From positions 1,116,001 to 1,180,000 of the forward strand of contig NZ_JANPVN010000001.1 in assembly GCF_026157085.1 (NCBI RefSeq): 64,000 bases of DNA, in the 5' to 3' direction. Below, in pieces: positions 8,552 through 16,801 of the stretch. Each line of letters starts with the position of its first letter. Positions within the stretch are counted from its first letter, which is position 1. Position numbers and translations under genes: made by a program. The notes under the pieces were generated by a model, which did no database searches, was not told where the DNA came from, and was given only the letters and a program-made list of their open reading frames with translations. The DNA comes from Sphingomicrobium arenosum (GTDB lineage: Bacteria > Pseudomonadota > Alphaproteobacteria > Sphingomonadales > Sphingomonadaceae).

Positions 8552-9156
8552 CCGACTGGGTGGTCGACCTCATCGACAAGGGCGGGCTTATCGCGGTCGC
8601 CTTCCTGATGTTTCTCGAAACCGTTTTCCCGCCGATCCCGTCCGAGCTCATCATGAGCCTCGCGGGCATTCGCGCGGGCCAAGGCGAACTCTCACTCACC
8701 GGCATCATCATCGCGGGCACCTTCGGGGCGATGGCCGGCAATGTCGTCTGGTACGTCATTGCGCGCTGGCTCGGTATCGAGCGGTTCAAGCCGCTGATCG
8801 ACCGCTGGGGGCGCTGGATCACCATGACCTGGGCCGAGGTCGAGCGCGGCCAGCTATGGTTCGAGCGTTATGGCACCTTCTTCGTCTTCATGGGACGGAT
8901 GCTGCCCACGGTGCGCAGCCTCGTCTCGGTGCCGGCCGGGCTCCTCAAGATGCGCTGGCGCAGCTTCCTCATCGCCTCGACCATCGGTACCGCGGGCTGG
9001 ACCGCGCTGCTGGCGCTGGCAGGGTACAAGCTTGGTTCGAGCTTCGAGGAAATCGACAATTTCCTCGGCCCCATCTCGACCGCGATCGTCGTCACGATCC
9101 TGCTCGCTTATGTCTGGCGGCTGTGGACCCACCGCAAGGTGCGACCCGTCGACTGA
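8548..9156 (+). CDS. DedA-family membrane protein
   Basis: A 202-residue polytopic inner-membrane protein of the DedA/SNARE-associated family, whose members are linked to undecaprenyl-phosphate or lipid translocation and proton-motive-force maintenance. Family marks are FLETVFPPIPSELIMSLAG, GTFGAMAGNVVWYVIARWLG, and FERYGTFFVFMGRMLPTVRSLVSVPAGLLKM with its conserved arginines. Start overlaps the gshB stop. The specific substrate is unknown. Confidence 0.9.
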   Translation: MTDWVVDLIDKGGLIAVAFLMFLETVFPPIPSELIMSLAGIRAGQGELSLTGIIIAGTFGAMAGNVVWYVIARWLGIERFKPLIDRWGRWITMTWAEVERGQLWFERYGTFFVFMGRMLPTVRSLVSVPAGLLKMRWRSFLIASTIGTAGWTALLALAGYKLGSSFEEIDNFLGPISTAIVVTILLAYVWRLWTHRKVRPVD

Positions 9157-9168
9157 TCGCCGCCGCGC

Positions 9169-10080
9169 CTACCCGCGCGGATGCGCGTTGCGATAGACGT
9201 CCAGCAGCCGCGCCGCATCGACCTTCGTATAGATTTGCGTCGAGGACAGGCTGGCGTGGCCGAGCAGTTCCTGGAGCGAACGCAGGTCGCTGCCGGCGGC
9301 GAGCAGGTGGCTGGCAAAACTGTGTCTCAGCGCGTGCGGCGTCAGGCTGTCGGGCAGTCCCAACTCGCGGCGGGCGTTGCGCACCGAGCGGCGCACCATG
9401 TCGGCGGACAGGCGCCCGCCGCGCACCCCGCGAAACAGCGGGTCGCCCTTGTCCATCGGCCAGGGGCATTCGCGCGCATAATCGCCGATCGCTTGCGCCA
9501 CGGCGGGCAGGATCGGCACGTCGCGCTGCTTGCCACCCTTGCCGGTGACGCGGATCGCAGCGCCCAAGGGCAACAGGTCGGCATCGAGCGCCATGGCCTC
9601 GGAAATGCGAAGCCCCGCGCCGTAAAGGAGCAGCAGGATCGCAAGATCGCGCTTGCCGACCCATGGCTCGTCCTGCGCCGCTTGCGCCGATTGGCCGAGC
9701 GCCGCGACATCGGCGGGACTCGAGGGGCGCGGCAGCGTCTTGGGCCGCTTGGGTGCACGCGTCGCGGGCAGGCGCGGCGTCTCGCCTGCCGCCTCGGCGA
9801 CCCACTTGAGGAAACTGCGAACGCCCGACAATTCACGCGCCGCCGAGGCCGCGCCGAGACCTTCTCCCCGCCGCGCGGCGAGGAAGGCGCGCAGGTCGAC
9901 CGCCTTTAGCCCGAGCAGCATCGACGCATCCACCGCTTCGCCGCGATGGCGCCCGAGAAAGTCGATGAAGCGAAAACCGGTGGCGCGATAGGCGCGCACG
10001 CTATGCGCGCTCATCCGCCGGTCGTGGAGGAGATGGTCAGCCCAGCGCGTGACGTCCCCGCGCGCCGGATGGTCGTTCAG
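9169..10080 (-). CDS. xerC: Site-specific tyrosine recombinase XerC with probable CTG start
   Basis: XerC with XerD resolves chromosome dimers at dif. The core-binding domain begins RWADHLLHDRRMSAHSVRAY, and the catalytic domain has GAGLRISEAM (Arg), TGKGGKQRDVPI (Lys), LTPHALRHSFASHLL (His-x-x-Arg), GHASLSSTQIYTKV (His and Tyr). The only in-frame ATG (10014) would cut into the conserved first helix. A CTG at 10080 overlaps the stop of the upstream DUF484 gene as CTGA and gives 303 residues, the usual XerC length. DUF484 next to xerC is a standard pairing. Confidence 0.88.
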   Translation of the reverse strand: MNDHPARGDVTRWADHLLHDRRMSAHSVRAYRATGFRFIDFLGRHRGEAVDASMLLGLKAVDLRAFLAARRGEGLGAASAARELSGVRSFLKWVAEAAGETPRLPATRAPKRPKTLPRPSSPADVAALGQSAQAAQDEPWVGKRDLAILLLLYGAGLRISEAMALDADLLPLGAAIRVTGKGGKQRDVPILPAVAQAIGDYARECPWPMDKGDPLFRGVRGGRLSADMVRRSVRNARRELGLPDSLTPHALRHSFASHLLAAGSDLRSLQELLGHASLSSTQIYTKVDAARLLDVYRNAHPRG

Positions 10081-10634
10081 CCCCGGCCGCACCGCACCAG
10101 CATCGCGCCCAGCGTCTCGCCGAGAAAGGCAAGCAGCTTGGCCCCATGCGCTCCGTCCAGCGGCAAACTGTCTTCCTGGCCCAAGAGGATCAGCCCCGCG
10201 AGCCGCCCCTTTTCCGCCTCGAAGGGAATGAGCGCCTCGGTGCGGACCCGCGCGGCGATCTTGCCGAACAAGGGATCGCCATGGTTTGTGGCGCGCATCT
10301 GCACCTTGCCCAGCCCCATGGCGCGGGTGATCCACGCCGGTTCGAGCATATGATTGCCATCCTCGTCGATGCGATAGGCGCGCCCGCCCGCCTTCAGCGC
10401 CACAGCGGCATGATCGACCTCTAGGAGGCGCGCCCAGTCATGGACGATGGTGTCGAACAGGCAGGGCACGCTTTCGCAGCGCATCAGCGACAGCGCGGCG
10501 TGATGGATAGAGGCGGTCGCCCCGGCATGGCCACGCGCGAAGGCGATCGCATCGTCGCGCGCCTCCTCGGCGGCCCCGAGACGGTCGCGCAGGCTCTTCA
10601 GGGCCCGATCTTCAAAGCGAATCACTTCTGCCAT
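10077..10634 (-). CDS. DUF484 (GAF-like) family protein
   Basis: A 185-residue cytoplasmic protein of family DUF484, which has a short N-terminal coiled-coil-like helix (MAEVIRFEDRALKSLRDRL) and a GAF-like sensor domain. In many proteobacteria it lies directly upstream of xerC, as it does here with a four-base overlap. Its molecular role is not established. Visible features include LFDTIVHDWARLLEVDHAAVAL and LIPFEAEKGRLAGLILLGQED, the latter resembling the conserved GAF core. Confidence 0.85.
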   Translation of the reverse strand: MAEVIRFEDRALKSLRDRLGAAEEARDDAIAFARGHAGATASIHHAALSLMRCESVPCLFDTIVHDWARLLEVDHAAVALKAGGRAYRIDEDGNHMLEPAWITRAMGLGKVQMRATNHGDPLFGKIAARVRTEALIPFEAEKGRLAGLILLGQEDSLPLDGAHGAKLLAFLGETLGAMLVRCGRG

Positions 10635-10706
10635 TCGCCACTCTTACCGCAGGAGGGTTAATTTCCCGACAGCCTCGATGCTTTTTCGATGCTGCACCGC
10701 AACGAA

Positions 10707-11360
10707 TTAACCGATCTTCTGGCCGGTCGCTTCCCAGTCCTTGAGGAAGGCGGCGAGGCCCTTGTCGGTGAGCGGGTGGTTGAACATCTTCCAGATCACC
10801 TCGGGCGGGGCGGTCATCACGTCGGCGCCCATCTTAGCCGAATCATGGATGTGGATGGGGTTGCGCACGCTGGCCACGAGGATCTCGGTGGCAAAATCGT
10901 AATTGTCGTAGATGAGGCGGATGTCGGCGATGAGCTCGATGCCGGGATAGCCGACATCGTCGTGGCGCCCGACAAAGGGCGAGACGAAGCTCGCCCCCGC
11001 CTTGGCCGCGAGCAACGCCTGGTTGGCCGAGAAGCAGAGGGTGACATTGACCATCGTGCCATCGCCGGTCAGCGCCTTGCAGGTCTTCAAGCCCGCGGGC
11101 GTGAGCGGCACCTTGATGGCGATATTATCGGCGATTTTCCTGAGGACCTCGGCCTCGCGCATCATCTCGTCATGCTCGGTGGCGACGACTTCGGCGGAGA
11201 CGGGGCCGTCGGTGATGGTGCAGATTTCTTTCGTCACCTCGATGATGTCGCGGCCCGACTTCTTGATCAGCGAGGGGTTGGTGGTGACCCCGTCGAGGAG
11301 TCCGGCGTCGGCCAGTTCCTTGATGTCGTCGATGTCGGCGGTGTCGGCGAAGAATTTCAT
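10707..11360 (-). CDS. fsa: Fructose-6-phosphate aldolase/transaldolase (short TalC type)
   Basis: A 217-residue class I aldolase of the small MipB/TalC transaldolase group. It starts [16 protein letters not shown] and has [12 protein letters not shown], the Schiff-base lysine Lys83 in NIAIKVPLT, and [28 protein letters not shown]. Proteins of this length serve either as true transaldolase in the pentose phosphate pathway or as fructose-6-phosphate aldolase; which applies cannot be decided by eye. It diverges from the enoyl-CoA hydratase gene across an 89-bp intergenic region. Confidence 0.93.
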   Translation of the reverse strand: MKFFADTADIDDIKELADAGLLDGVTTNPSLIKKSGRDIIEVTKEICTITDGPVSAEVVATEHDEMMREAEVLRKIADNIAIKVPLTPAGLKTCKALTGDGTMVNVTLCFSANQALLAAKAGASFVSPFVGRHDDVGYPGIELIADIRLIYDNYDFATEILVASVRNPIHIHDSAKMGADVMTAPPEVIWKMFNHPLTDKGLAAFLKDWEATGQKIG

Positions 11361-11393
11361 GGTGGAGGCTCCCCTCGGGCTGGCGCTGCGTTC

Positions 11394-11408
11394 GGCTATC
11401 CGATAGCC
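11394..11408. promoter_or_regulatory. Short palindrome in divergent intergenic region
   Basis: GGCTATC-C-GATAGCC is a perfect seven-base inverted repeat with a one-base centre. It lies in the only shared promoter region of the divergent transaldolase and enoyl-CoA hydratase genes and could be a regulator site. Two GACAGGAA copies (11411-11418 and 11437-11444) follow; the second supplies the ribosome binding site of the hydratase gene. Confidence 0.3.
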
Positions 11409-11449
11409 AAGACAGGAAGCCCCGTCACCCGGTCAGGACAGGAAATTTC

Positions 11450-12223
11450 ATGAGCGAACACGTCAAGGTCAGCAACGCAGGCGGCAGGCTCGACATCGTG
11501 CTGGCCCGCCCCGATCGCCGCAACGCCATCACCATCGCCATGTATGCCGCCATGGCCGAGGCGATCGAGGGGGCCAATGCCGACGGCTCGGACACGCGGC
11601 TCATCACCCTGTCGGGCGAGGGCGTGGACTTCACCGCGGGCAACGACCTCATGGACTTCATGCAGGAAATGCCCAAGCCCGGCGAAGAGGTCGATATTCC
11701 CGTCTGGCGCTTCCTGCGAGCAATGGCGACCAACCGGGTGCCGGTGCTGGCCAAGGCGCACGGCAATGCCATCGGCATCGGCACGACCATGCTGTTCCAC
11801 TGCGACCTCGTCATCGCCGCCGAGGACACGCGCTTCAAGATGCCCTTTACCGAATTGGGGCTGGTGCCCGAGGCGGCAAGCTCGCTCATCCTGCCCGAAT
11901 TGGCGGGAAGGCGCGCGGCAGCGCGCTACCTGTTGTTGGGCGACAGTTTCGGGGCGGCCGAGGCCAAGGCCATCGGGCTGTTGAGCCACGTCGCGCCGCA
12001 TGACGCGCTCGACGAGAAATTCGACGCCATCGCCGCGACGATCCTGTCGCGCCCGCCCGAGGCGATGCGCCAGACGCAGGCGCTGCTCAGGAAGGTCGAT
12101 ACGGGCCGCATCCTCGAGCGCATGACGCTGGAAAACGGCAAGTTCGCCGAACGCTTGGCGTCCGACGAACTCAAAGGCGCCATTGCCGCCTTTTTCGCCG
12201 CGCGCGGCGGCGGCGCGGGCTAG
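11450..12223 (+). CDS. Enoyl-CoA hydratase/isomerase family protein
   Basis: A 257-residue crotonase-fold protein. LARPDRRNAITIAMYAAMAEAI, the oxyanion-hole block TAGNDLMDFM and AHGNAIGIGTTMLFHCDLVIA are present, along with a proline/glutamate pair at FTELGLVPEAASS. Crotonases hydrate or isomerise acyl-CoA substrates. The glutamate usual near the NAIGIG block is replaced by small residues, so exact hydratase activity is uncertain. AGGAA five bases before the ATG supports this start. It is convergent with the Tad cluster. Confidence 0.85.
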   Translation: MSEHVKVSNAGGRLDIVLARPDRRNAITIAMYAAMAEAIEGANADGSDTRLITLSGEGVDFTAGNDLMDFMQEMPKPGEEVDIPVWRFLRAMATNRVPVLAKAHGNAIGIGTTMLFHCDLVIAAEDTRFKMPFTELGLVPEAASSLILPELAGRRAAARYLLLGDSFGAAEAKAIGLLSHVAPHDALDEKFDAIAATILSRPPEAMRQTQALLRKVDTGRILERMTLENGKFAERLASDELKGAIAAFFAARGGGAG

Positions 12224-12226
12224 CGC

Positions 12227-12625
12227 CTAATTGGCGACGTAGACGCGCTTGTTGCGCGAAATGGCGATGTCCGGACCCGGCAGGAACAGAAGATCGGTCT
12301 TCTGGTTATAGGTCACCCTCAAATCCACATAGCCACCCGTATTGTTGTACACCGGCGCGTCGATGGCGAAATTGCCCGGCCCGATGCCGTAGACGCGATT
12401 GTTGATCTCGTTGGTGATGTCGTTGGTGGTCGGGGTGGGATAGATGGTCGCGAGGCGCGCGCCCTCACCCAGCGCATGCTGCATCCCTGCGACCGCGCGC
12501 ATGACGAGCCCCATCTGCACGACCATCCACAGCATGACGATAAAGATCGGCAGCGCGAAGGCCATCTCGATGGCGGCGGCCCCTTCCTCGCTGCGATTGA
12601 GCCGTTTGACGAAGCGCTTGATCAT
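12227..12625 (-). CDS. TadE-family pilus assembly protein (second copy)
   Basis: A 132-residue TadE-like minor pseudopilin: basic N-terminus, then EEGAAAIEMAFALPIFIVMLWMVVQMG, with the glutamate of the prepilin-type helix preserved. Such proteins are processed by the Tad prepilin peptidase and take part in Flp/Tad pilus assembly or related secretion. The ATG overlaps the stop of the upstream TadE gene (12622-12625), so it is the third gene of a coupled cluster. No Flp pilin or Tad ATPase is visible here. Confidence 0.85.
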   Translation of the reverse strand: MIKRFVKRLNRSEEGAAAIEMAFALPIFIVMLWMVVQMGLVMRAVAGMQHALGEGARLATIYPTPTTNDITNEINNRVYGIGPGNFAIDAPVYNNTGGYVDLRVTYNQKTDLLFLPGPDIAISRNKRVYVAN

Positions 12626-13152
12626 TGCGTGCGAATCCCTGTTTCGACGGTGATCGGAAACTTGCCGTCCTTGGAACCGAGACCGGCGAGGCGTGGATCG
12701 AGGACGGGATCGAAATTGTCGGTGATGGTGACGGTCAGGTAGCGCCGCTCGAGCGTGGTGGTCGACGGGCAATCCATGGCCGACGTATCGATATTCTCCC
12801 ACGCGGTACCGGCATCGATCAGCGCCTGCACCGCAGCGACCGCCGTCGTGATGTTGGTTTCCGTTCCGTCGCATTCGCGGACATATTTCACCGACACTTG
12901 GCTTTCAGGCACTCCGGCGGCGGCGGCGGCTTCCTTGGCCAGCGTGCCGTGCACGGTCTCGGTGGTGGTCGTCTGCATCACCTTTTCGATCGCGCGCTGC
13001 GCGCCCTGCTCGATGGCGAGCTTGCGGCTATAGGCCATGGACATGTCGACGACGCCGACGATCATCACCGCCATCACGGGCGCGACCAGCGCCAGTTCGA
13101 TGGTGGCCGAGCCACGATCTTCGGCAGCCAGGCGTTTGAACATCCCCATCAT
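12622..13152 (-). CDS. TadE-family pilus assembly protein (first copy)
   Basis: A 176-residue TadE-like protein: MMGMFKRLAAEDRGSATIELALVAPVMAVMIVGVVDM, a single hydrophobic helix with the expected glutamate, then an extracytoplasmic domain containing two cysteines. The start codon overlaps the stop of the TadG-like gene (TGATG); ATGs at 13149 and 13143 are alternatives. Together with the neighbouring genes it forms a TadG-TadE-TadE unit transcribed from about 14507. Confidence 0.83.
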   Translation of the reverse strand: MMGMFKRLAAEDRGSATIELALVAPVMAVMIVGVVDMSMAYSRKLAIEQGAQRAIEKVMQTTTTETVHGTLAKEAAAAAGVPESQVSVKYVRECDGTETNITTAVAAVQALIDAGTAWENIDTSAMDCPSTTTLERRYLTVTITDNFDPVLDPRLAGLGSKDGKFPITVETGIRTQ

Positions 13153-14507
13153 CACGCCACCAGTCGGACGAGACGCCCGCCTTCGAACGAAGGAATGCCC
13201 TTGGACGCGCAATCCTTTTTGATCTTGGTGGTGTTGCCCGTGGTGTTGTTACCCGAGAAGGTCACGCGCCGCGACACGATGCGCGTGCAGACAAAATCGC
13301 TCGTGCCATCACCGTTATAGGCCAGCCCCTGGTTGGGGAAATAGAGCACGCCTTCGATGATGCCCGTGGAGCCGCCGTTGATCTTGTTGGGGTTCTGCTT
13401 GGGCTGGTTGACCGCGCGACGGTCCTGATAAATCGCCATGCCGGCCCAGGTCCCGGTCGTCGGCGCCGACAAGGTCATCTTCGCTTGGGCGTTCATGTCG
13501 AAGGTACCGATGGTCGCGGTCGACGAGGTATTCCTGTTGGTCAGGACGATCGTCACGTCGGTCCCGGTCAGCGTCCCTTGGATGTTCACATTGCCGCCAT
13601 CGATATAATAGACACCCGCGGGCAGGTTCACGGTCGTGTTGGAGGCGACGTCGATGCCGGAAAAGCAATTGATGGACTTGTTGCCGTTGGCGGCATAGCT
13701 CGCGTCGAAATCGTAATCGGCAGTGATCGTCGGCGCGGTGCTGATGGTCTCGTTCGGTCCGCCGCGAACCACAACCTTGGTGGAGGTGCAGTCCATCACC
13801 GAGGGATCGGGCGACAGGCTGGCATAGGGGTCGGTCATCTTCGACACATAGGGATCGTATTTCTCGACGACCCAGTTATCCGATTTCTCGATGCCGCCGA
13901 CCGAGGCGATGACGCTCGCCTTCATCGTGACATTGCCCTTGGCGATCGCCGAGTTGGCGGCCGAGGAATTGGTGATCATGCCGCAGTCCATCTCGACCCC
14001 GGCATTACCCGAACCGGTGATGCCGGTGTTCGAGGTGTCCTCGAGGCTGATGACGCAATAATCGTCGGTGCCGGGCACCGAGGCGGCGGTCGATTCGGCG
14101 TAGATGGCGGGCGCGGCCGACATGAACATGCCGCTGAAGGAGAGCGGGCGCGCCACTTGGAGCGCCACCTTCACCCGCAGCGTCTGCGTGCCGTCGGTGC
14201 TGTCGGCAACGAGGCTCGTTTGCGGGAAGCCTGAGGAAAGCGCGATACCGGTATGGTGGTTGAGCGCGAGATCCTTGGTGACCGCGGCCTTCACCTTGTC
14301 GAGGTCGTTCTTATACTGGACGCGCTCGTAGACGCCCGCGATGGCGGCCGAGTCTGCCGCGCGCTGCAACTGGCGCTTCCACAAGGTCCACTGGATCGTG
14401 TCGGTGGCAAGACCCGCCGCGCCCACGAACAGCGGCAGTGTCGCCCCCATCACGACCAGCACATTGCCTCGCTCGTCATTCCACATCTTGTTCAGCAGCT
14501 TGCGCAT
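13152..14507 (-). CDS. TadG-like pilus assembly protein
   Basis: A 451-residue protein beginning MRKLLNKMWNDERGNVLVVMG, with one N-terminal helix (VLVVMGATLPLFVGAAGLATDTI) of the Flp-assembly TadE/G-like type. The C-terminal part is rich in Ser, Thr, Asn and Gly, without the von Willebrand A domain often found in full TadG. It ends in a right-handed-repeat-like stretch (VNLPAGVYYIDGGNVNIQGTL). GGAGG at 14516-14520 supports the 14507 start. It leads the three-gene Tad-like cluster. Confidence 0.83.
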   Translation of the reverse strand: MRKLLNKMWNDERGNVLVVMGATLPLFVGAAGLATDTIQWTLWKRQLQRAADSAAIAGVYERVQYKNDLDKVKAAVTKDLALNHHTGIALSSGFPQTSLVADSTDGTQTLRVKVALQVARPLSFSGMFMSAAPAIYAESTAASVPGTDDYCVISLEDTSNTGITGSGNAGVEMDCGMITNSSAANSAIAKGNVTMKASVIASVGGIEKSDNWVVEKYDPYVSKMTDPYASLSPDPSVMDCTSTKVVVRGGPNETISTAPTITADYDFDASYAANGNKSINCFSGIDVASNTTVNLPAGVYYIDGGNVNIQGTLTGTDVTIVLTNRNTSSTATIGTFDMNAQAKMTLSAPTTGTWAGMAIYQDRRAVNQPKQNPNKINGGSTGIIEGVLYFPNQGLAYNGDGTSDFVCTRIVSRRVTFSGNNTTGNTTKIKKDCASKGIPSFEGGRLVRLVA

Positions 14508-14750
14508 GCGTTTGGCCTCCCGGCTTTCTCCCAATTGGACCATGCCATAGCGCGCGGATGGTGAGCGAAGCCTTGAACTTCATGGTTAACGAAGCGTAAC
14601 GAACCGCCGCCACCTGTCCCTCCCCGCTCCCCCTTGTCGCCGCGCACGCGCCGTCTTACATTGGTGATACAGTGATTATGGCTTGCCATGGCGCGCCCGC
14701 TTGGGTCACCCTCGCGAAAACGTCAGGCTCCAGCCGAAAAGAGGGACTTC

Positions 14751-15965
14751 ATGGCCGAACCGACCACGACCGCGACCGCGACCGAGACCACCACCACGAT
14801 CAAGCTCGACCCGCCCGAGGTGTTGCAGCCGATCGCCAGCCATCAGGCCGCCGGGCTCGTCCCCTTGAAGGAAGAAGAGCGCAGCCAGCTCGACAACAAG
14901 GTCGACAGCTTCGTCGAGGAATTGGCCGCGCTCGACGCCAACAGCCCCGAATTCGGCAAGAAGGTTGACCAGCTGACCGCCATGGGCCGCAAGGAAATCC
15001 AGGAGGCCGCCGGCGCCTCCTCGCGCTTTCTCGACCGCCCGGTAAAGGCGATCGACAGCGACACCGGCATCGGCGCCGATCTCACCAAGCTTCGCCAGAC
15101 CGTCGAGGAACTCGATCCCAGTGAGAATTCCAAGATGTTCACCGGGCGCAAGCTCTTGGGCATCATCCCCTTCGGCAATCGCGTGAACCGCTATTTCGAC
15201 AAATATCGCTCGGCGCAGAGCCATATCAGCGCGATCCTCGACCGTCTCGGCAACGGCAAGGACGAGCTCCTCATGGACAATGCCGCGATCGATACCGAGC
15301 GCGCAGGGCTCTGGAAGACGATGCACAAGCTCGAGCAGATGATCCACATCTCCAAGCAGCTCGATGCCGCGCTCGAGTCCAAGGCGAACGAATTGGACGC
15401 GACCGATCCCGCCAAGGCCAAGGCGATCCGCGAGAGTGCGCTCTTCTACACCCGCCAGCGCACGCAGGACCTGCTGACGCAAATGGCGGTAACGGTGCAG
15501 GGCTATCTCGCATTGGACCTCGTCAAGAAGAACAATGTCGAGCTGGTGAAGGGCGTCGATCGCGCCTCGACCACCACCGTCGCGGCGCTGCGCACCGCGG
15601 TTACCGTCGCGCAGGCGATGAGTAACCAGAAGCTTGTGCTCCAGCAGATCACCGCGCTCAACACCACGACGGCGGGCATGATCGACAGCACCGGCGAATT
15701 GCTCAAATCTAACACCGCGCAAATCCACGAACAGGCCGCGAGCTCGACGATCCCGCTGGAGACGCTCCAGCGTGCCTTCCAGAACATTTACGACACGATG
15801 GATTCGATCGACCAGTTCAAGCTGCAGGCCTTGGGCAACATGAAGCAGACCGTCGACGTGCTCGAGGACGAGGTGAAGAAGTCGAAGGGCTATATCGCCC
15901 GCGCCGAAGGGGTCGAACAGGCCAAGCTCGAAAAGCAGCCCTCGCCCTTCGAGGCGCTCGAATAG
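14751..15965 (+). CDS. TelA-family (toxic anion resistance) protein
   Basis: A 404-residue soluble, largely helical protein of the TelA family, named from tellurite resistance but seemingly linked to envelope stress. The start at 14751 has AGAGGGA upstream. Family signs include ENSKMFTGRKLLGIIPFGNRVNRYFDKYRSAQSHI, AIRESALFYTRQRTQDLLTQMAVTVQGYLALDLVKKNN and VDRASTTTVAALRTAVTVAQAM. A membrane protein follows 13 bp downstream and is probably its partner. Confidence 0.88.
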   Translation: MAEPTTTATATETTTTIKLDPPEVLQPIASHQAAGLVPLKEEERSQLDNKVDSFVEELAALDANSPEFGKKVDQLTAMGRKEIQEAAGASSRFLDRPVKAIDSDTGIGADLTKLRQTVEELDPSENSKMFTGRKLLGIIPFGNRVNRYFDKYRSAQSHISAILDRLGNGKDELLMDNAAIDTERAGLWKTMHKLEQMIHISKQLDAALESKANELDATDPAKAKAIRESALFYTRQRTQDLLTQMAVTVQGYLALDLVKKNNVELVKGVDRASTTTVAALRTAVTVAQAMSNQKLVLQQITALNTTTAGMIDSTGELLKSNTAQIHEQAASSTIPLETLQRAFQNIYDTMDSIDQFKLQALGNMKQTVDVLEDEVKKSKGYIARAEGVEQAKLEKQPSPFEALE

Positions 15966-15978
15966 GAGCAGCCAGGCC

Positions 15979-16758
15979 ATGAGCATCGAGGAAGGCATCG
16001 CCGCGGTCGAGCGGCAGGCGCGCGAGATGGAGCGGCTTCCCGCCGTACAGGCGCGCACCGACGCGTCGATCAGCCGCGCGACACGAGTGATGACCAACCT
16101 CGACCGCGAGACGCGCCGCGCCGATCTCGAACAGATGGGCCGCGACATTACCGACGGGCTCATTCGCGCCGGGCTGGCCATCGGGCTCGTCAGCATCGTC
16201 ACCATCGGCATCGGCATGGTCGTGCCGATCGGCCTGTTCGGCTTCCTCGCCGCGGTCGGCATCGCCATCGGGCTGGCCGCCATCGCCGCCTTCTTCCCGC
16301 GCCAGGCCGCCGCGACGATGGGCGAGGTCGCAAGCAGCATCGGCAATGCCGACCTTGCCAAGCGCTTCGACAATTTCCTGCACCGGGCCCGCCGCGACCT
16401 GCCCAACGTCGCGCGCGCCGAACTCGACGAGCTGCGGCGCAAGGTCAAGGAAATGGCACCGCTGCTCGATAATGCCGATGCCGGCGATCCGCAGGTCGCC
16501 GATGCGCGCCGCTTGATGAGCCAGCACCTGCCGCTCCTCATCGAGCGCTATGAGCAGGTCCCCGAAAGCTATCGCCTGACGCGCGACAACGAAGGGCTGA
16601 CGGCCAACCAGCGGCTCGCCGACGGGCTTCGCTCGGGCCGTCAGGCATTGGACGAGCTGGGCGAAAGCCTCGCCAGGAAAGACATGCACGCGCTCGAAAG
16701 CCACGGCCGCTTCATGCGCGACCGCTATGGCGAGAAGAAGAGCGAGTTCGACCGCTAA
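15979..16758 (+). CDS. Membrane protein co-transcribed with telA
   Basis: A 259-residue protein with about 60 charged N-terminal residues, then two closely spaced hydrophobic segments (LAIGLVSIVTIGIGMVVPIGLFGFL and AVGIAIGLAAIAAFF, residues about 66-107), and a long charged helical C-terminal domain. The layout recalls XpaC-type proteins encoded beside telA in Firmicutes, but I cannot confirm homology. The 13-bp gap to telA implies one transcript. The likely role is anchoring or partnering TelA at the membrane. Confidence 0.72.
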   Translation: MSIEEGIAAVERQAREMERLPAVQARTDASISRATRVMTNLDRETRRADLEQMGRDITDGLIRAGLAIGLVSIVTIGIGMVVPIGLFGFLAAVGIAIGLAAIAAFFPRQAAATMGEVASSIGNADLAKRFDNFLHRARRDLPNVARAELDELRRKVKEMAPLLDNADAGDPQVADARRLMSQHLPLLIERYEQVPESYRLTRDNEGLTANQRLADGLRSGRQALDELGESLARKDMHALESHGRFMRDRYGEKKSEFDR

Positions 16759-16771
16759 TCGACACGTCAAC

Positions 16772-16800
16772 CGTCGCCCCAGCGCTTCGCTGGGATGACG
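16772..16800. repeat. Solo REP-like palindrome
   Basis: CGTCGCCCCAGCG-CTT-CGCTGGGATGACG forms an imperfect hairpin with a CCCAGCG/CGCTGGG stem. It belongs to the same repeat family as the elements near 46.6, 48.0 and 61.6 kb. It fills the gap between two convergent genes and could also help terminate transcription in both directions. Confidence 0.7.
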
Positions 16801-16801
16801 A

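Noticed and set aside
14706-16541. 611-residue open frame antisense to telA and its partner
   Set aside because: Low-complexity Arg/Leu/Gly-rich translation with no domain, spanning two well-supported genes on the other strand.
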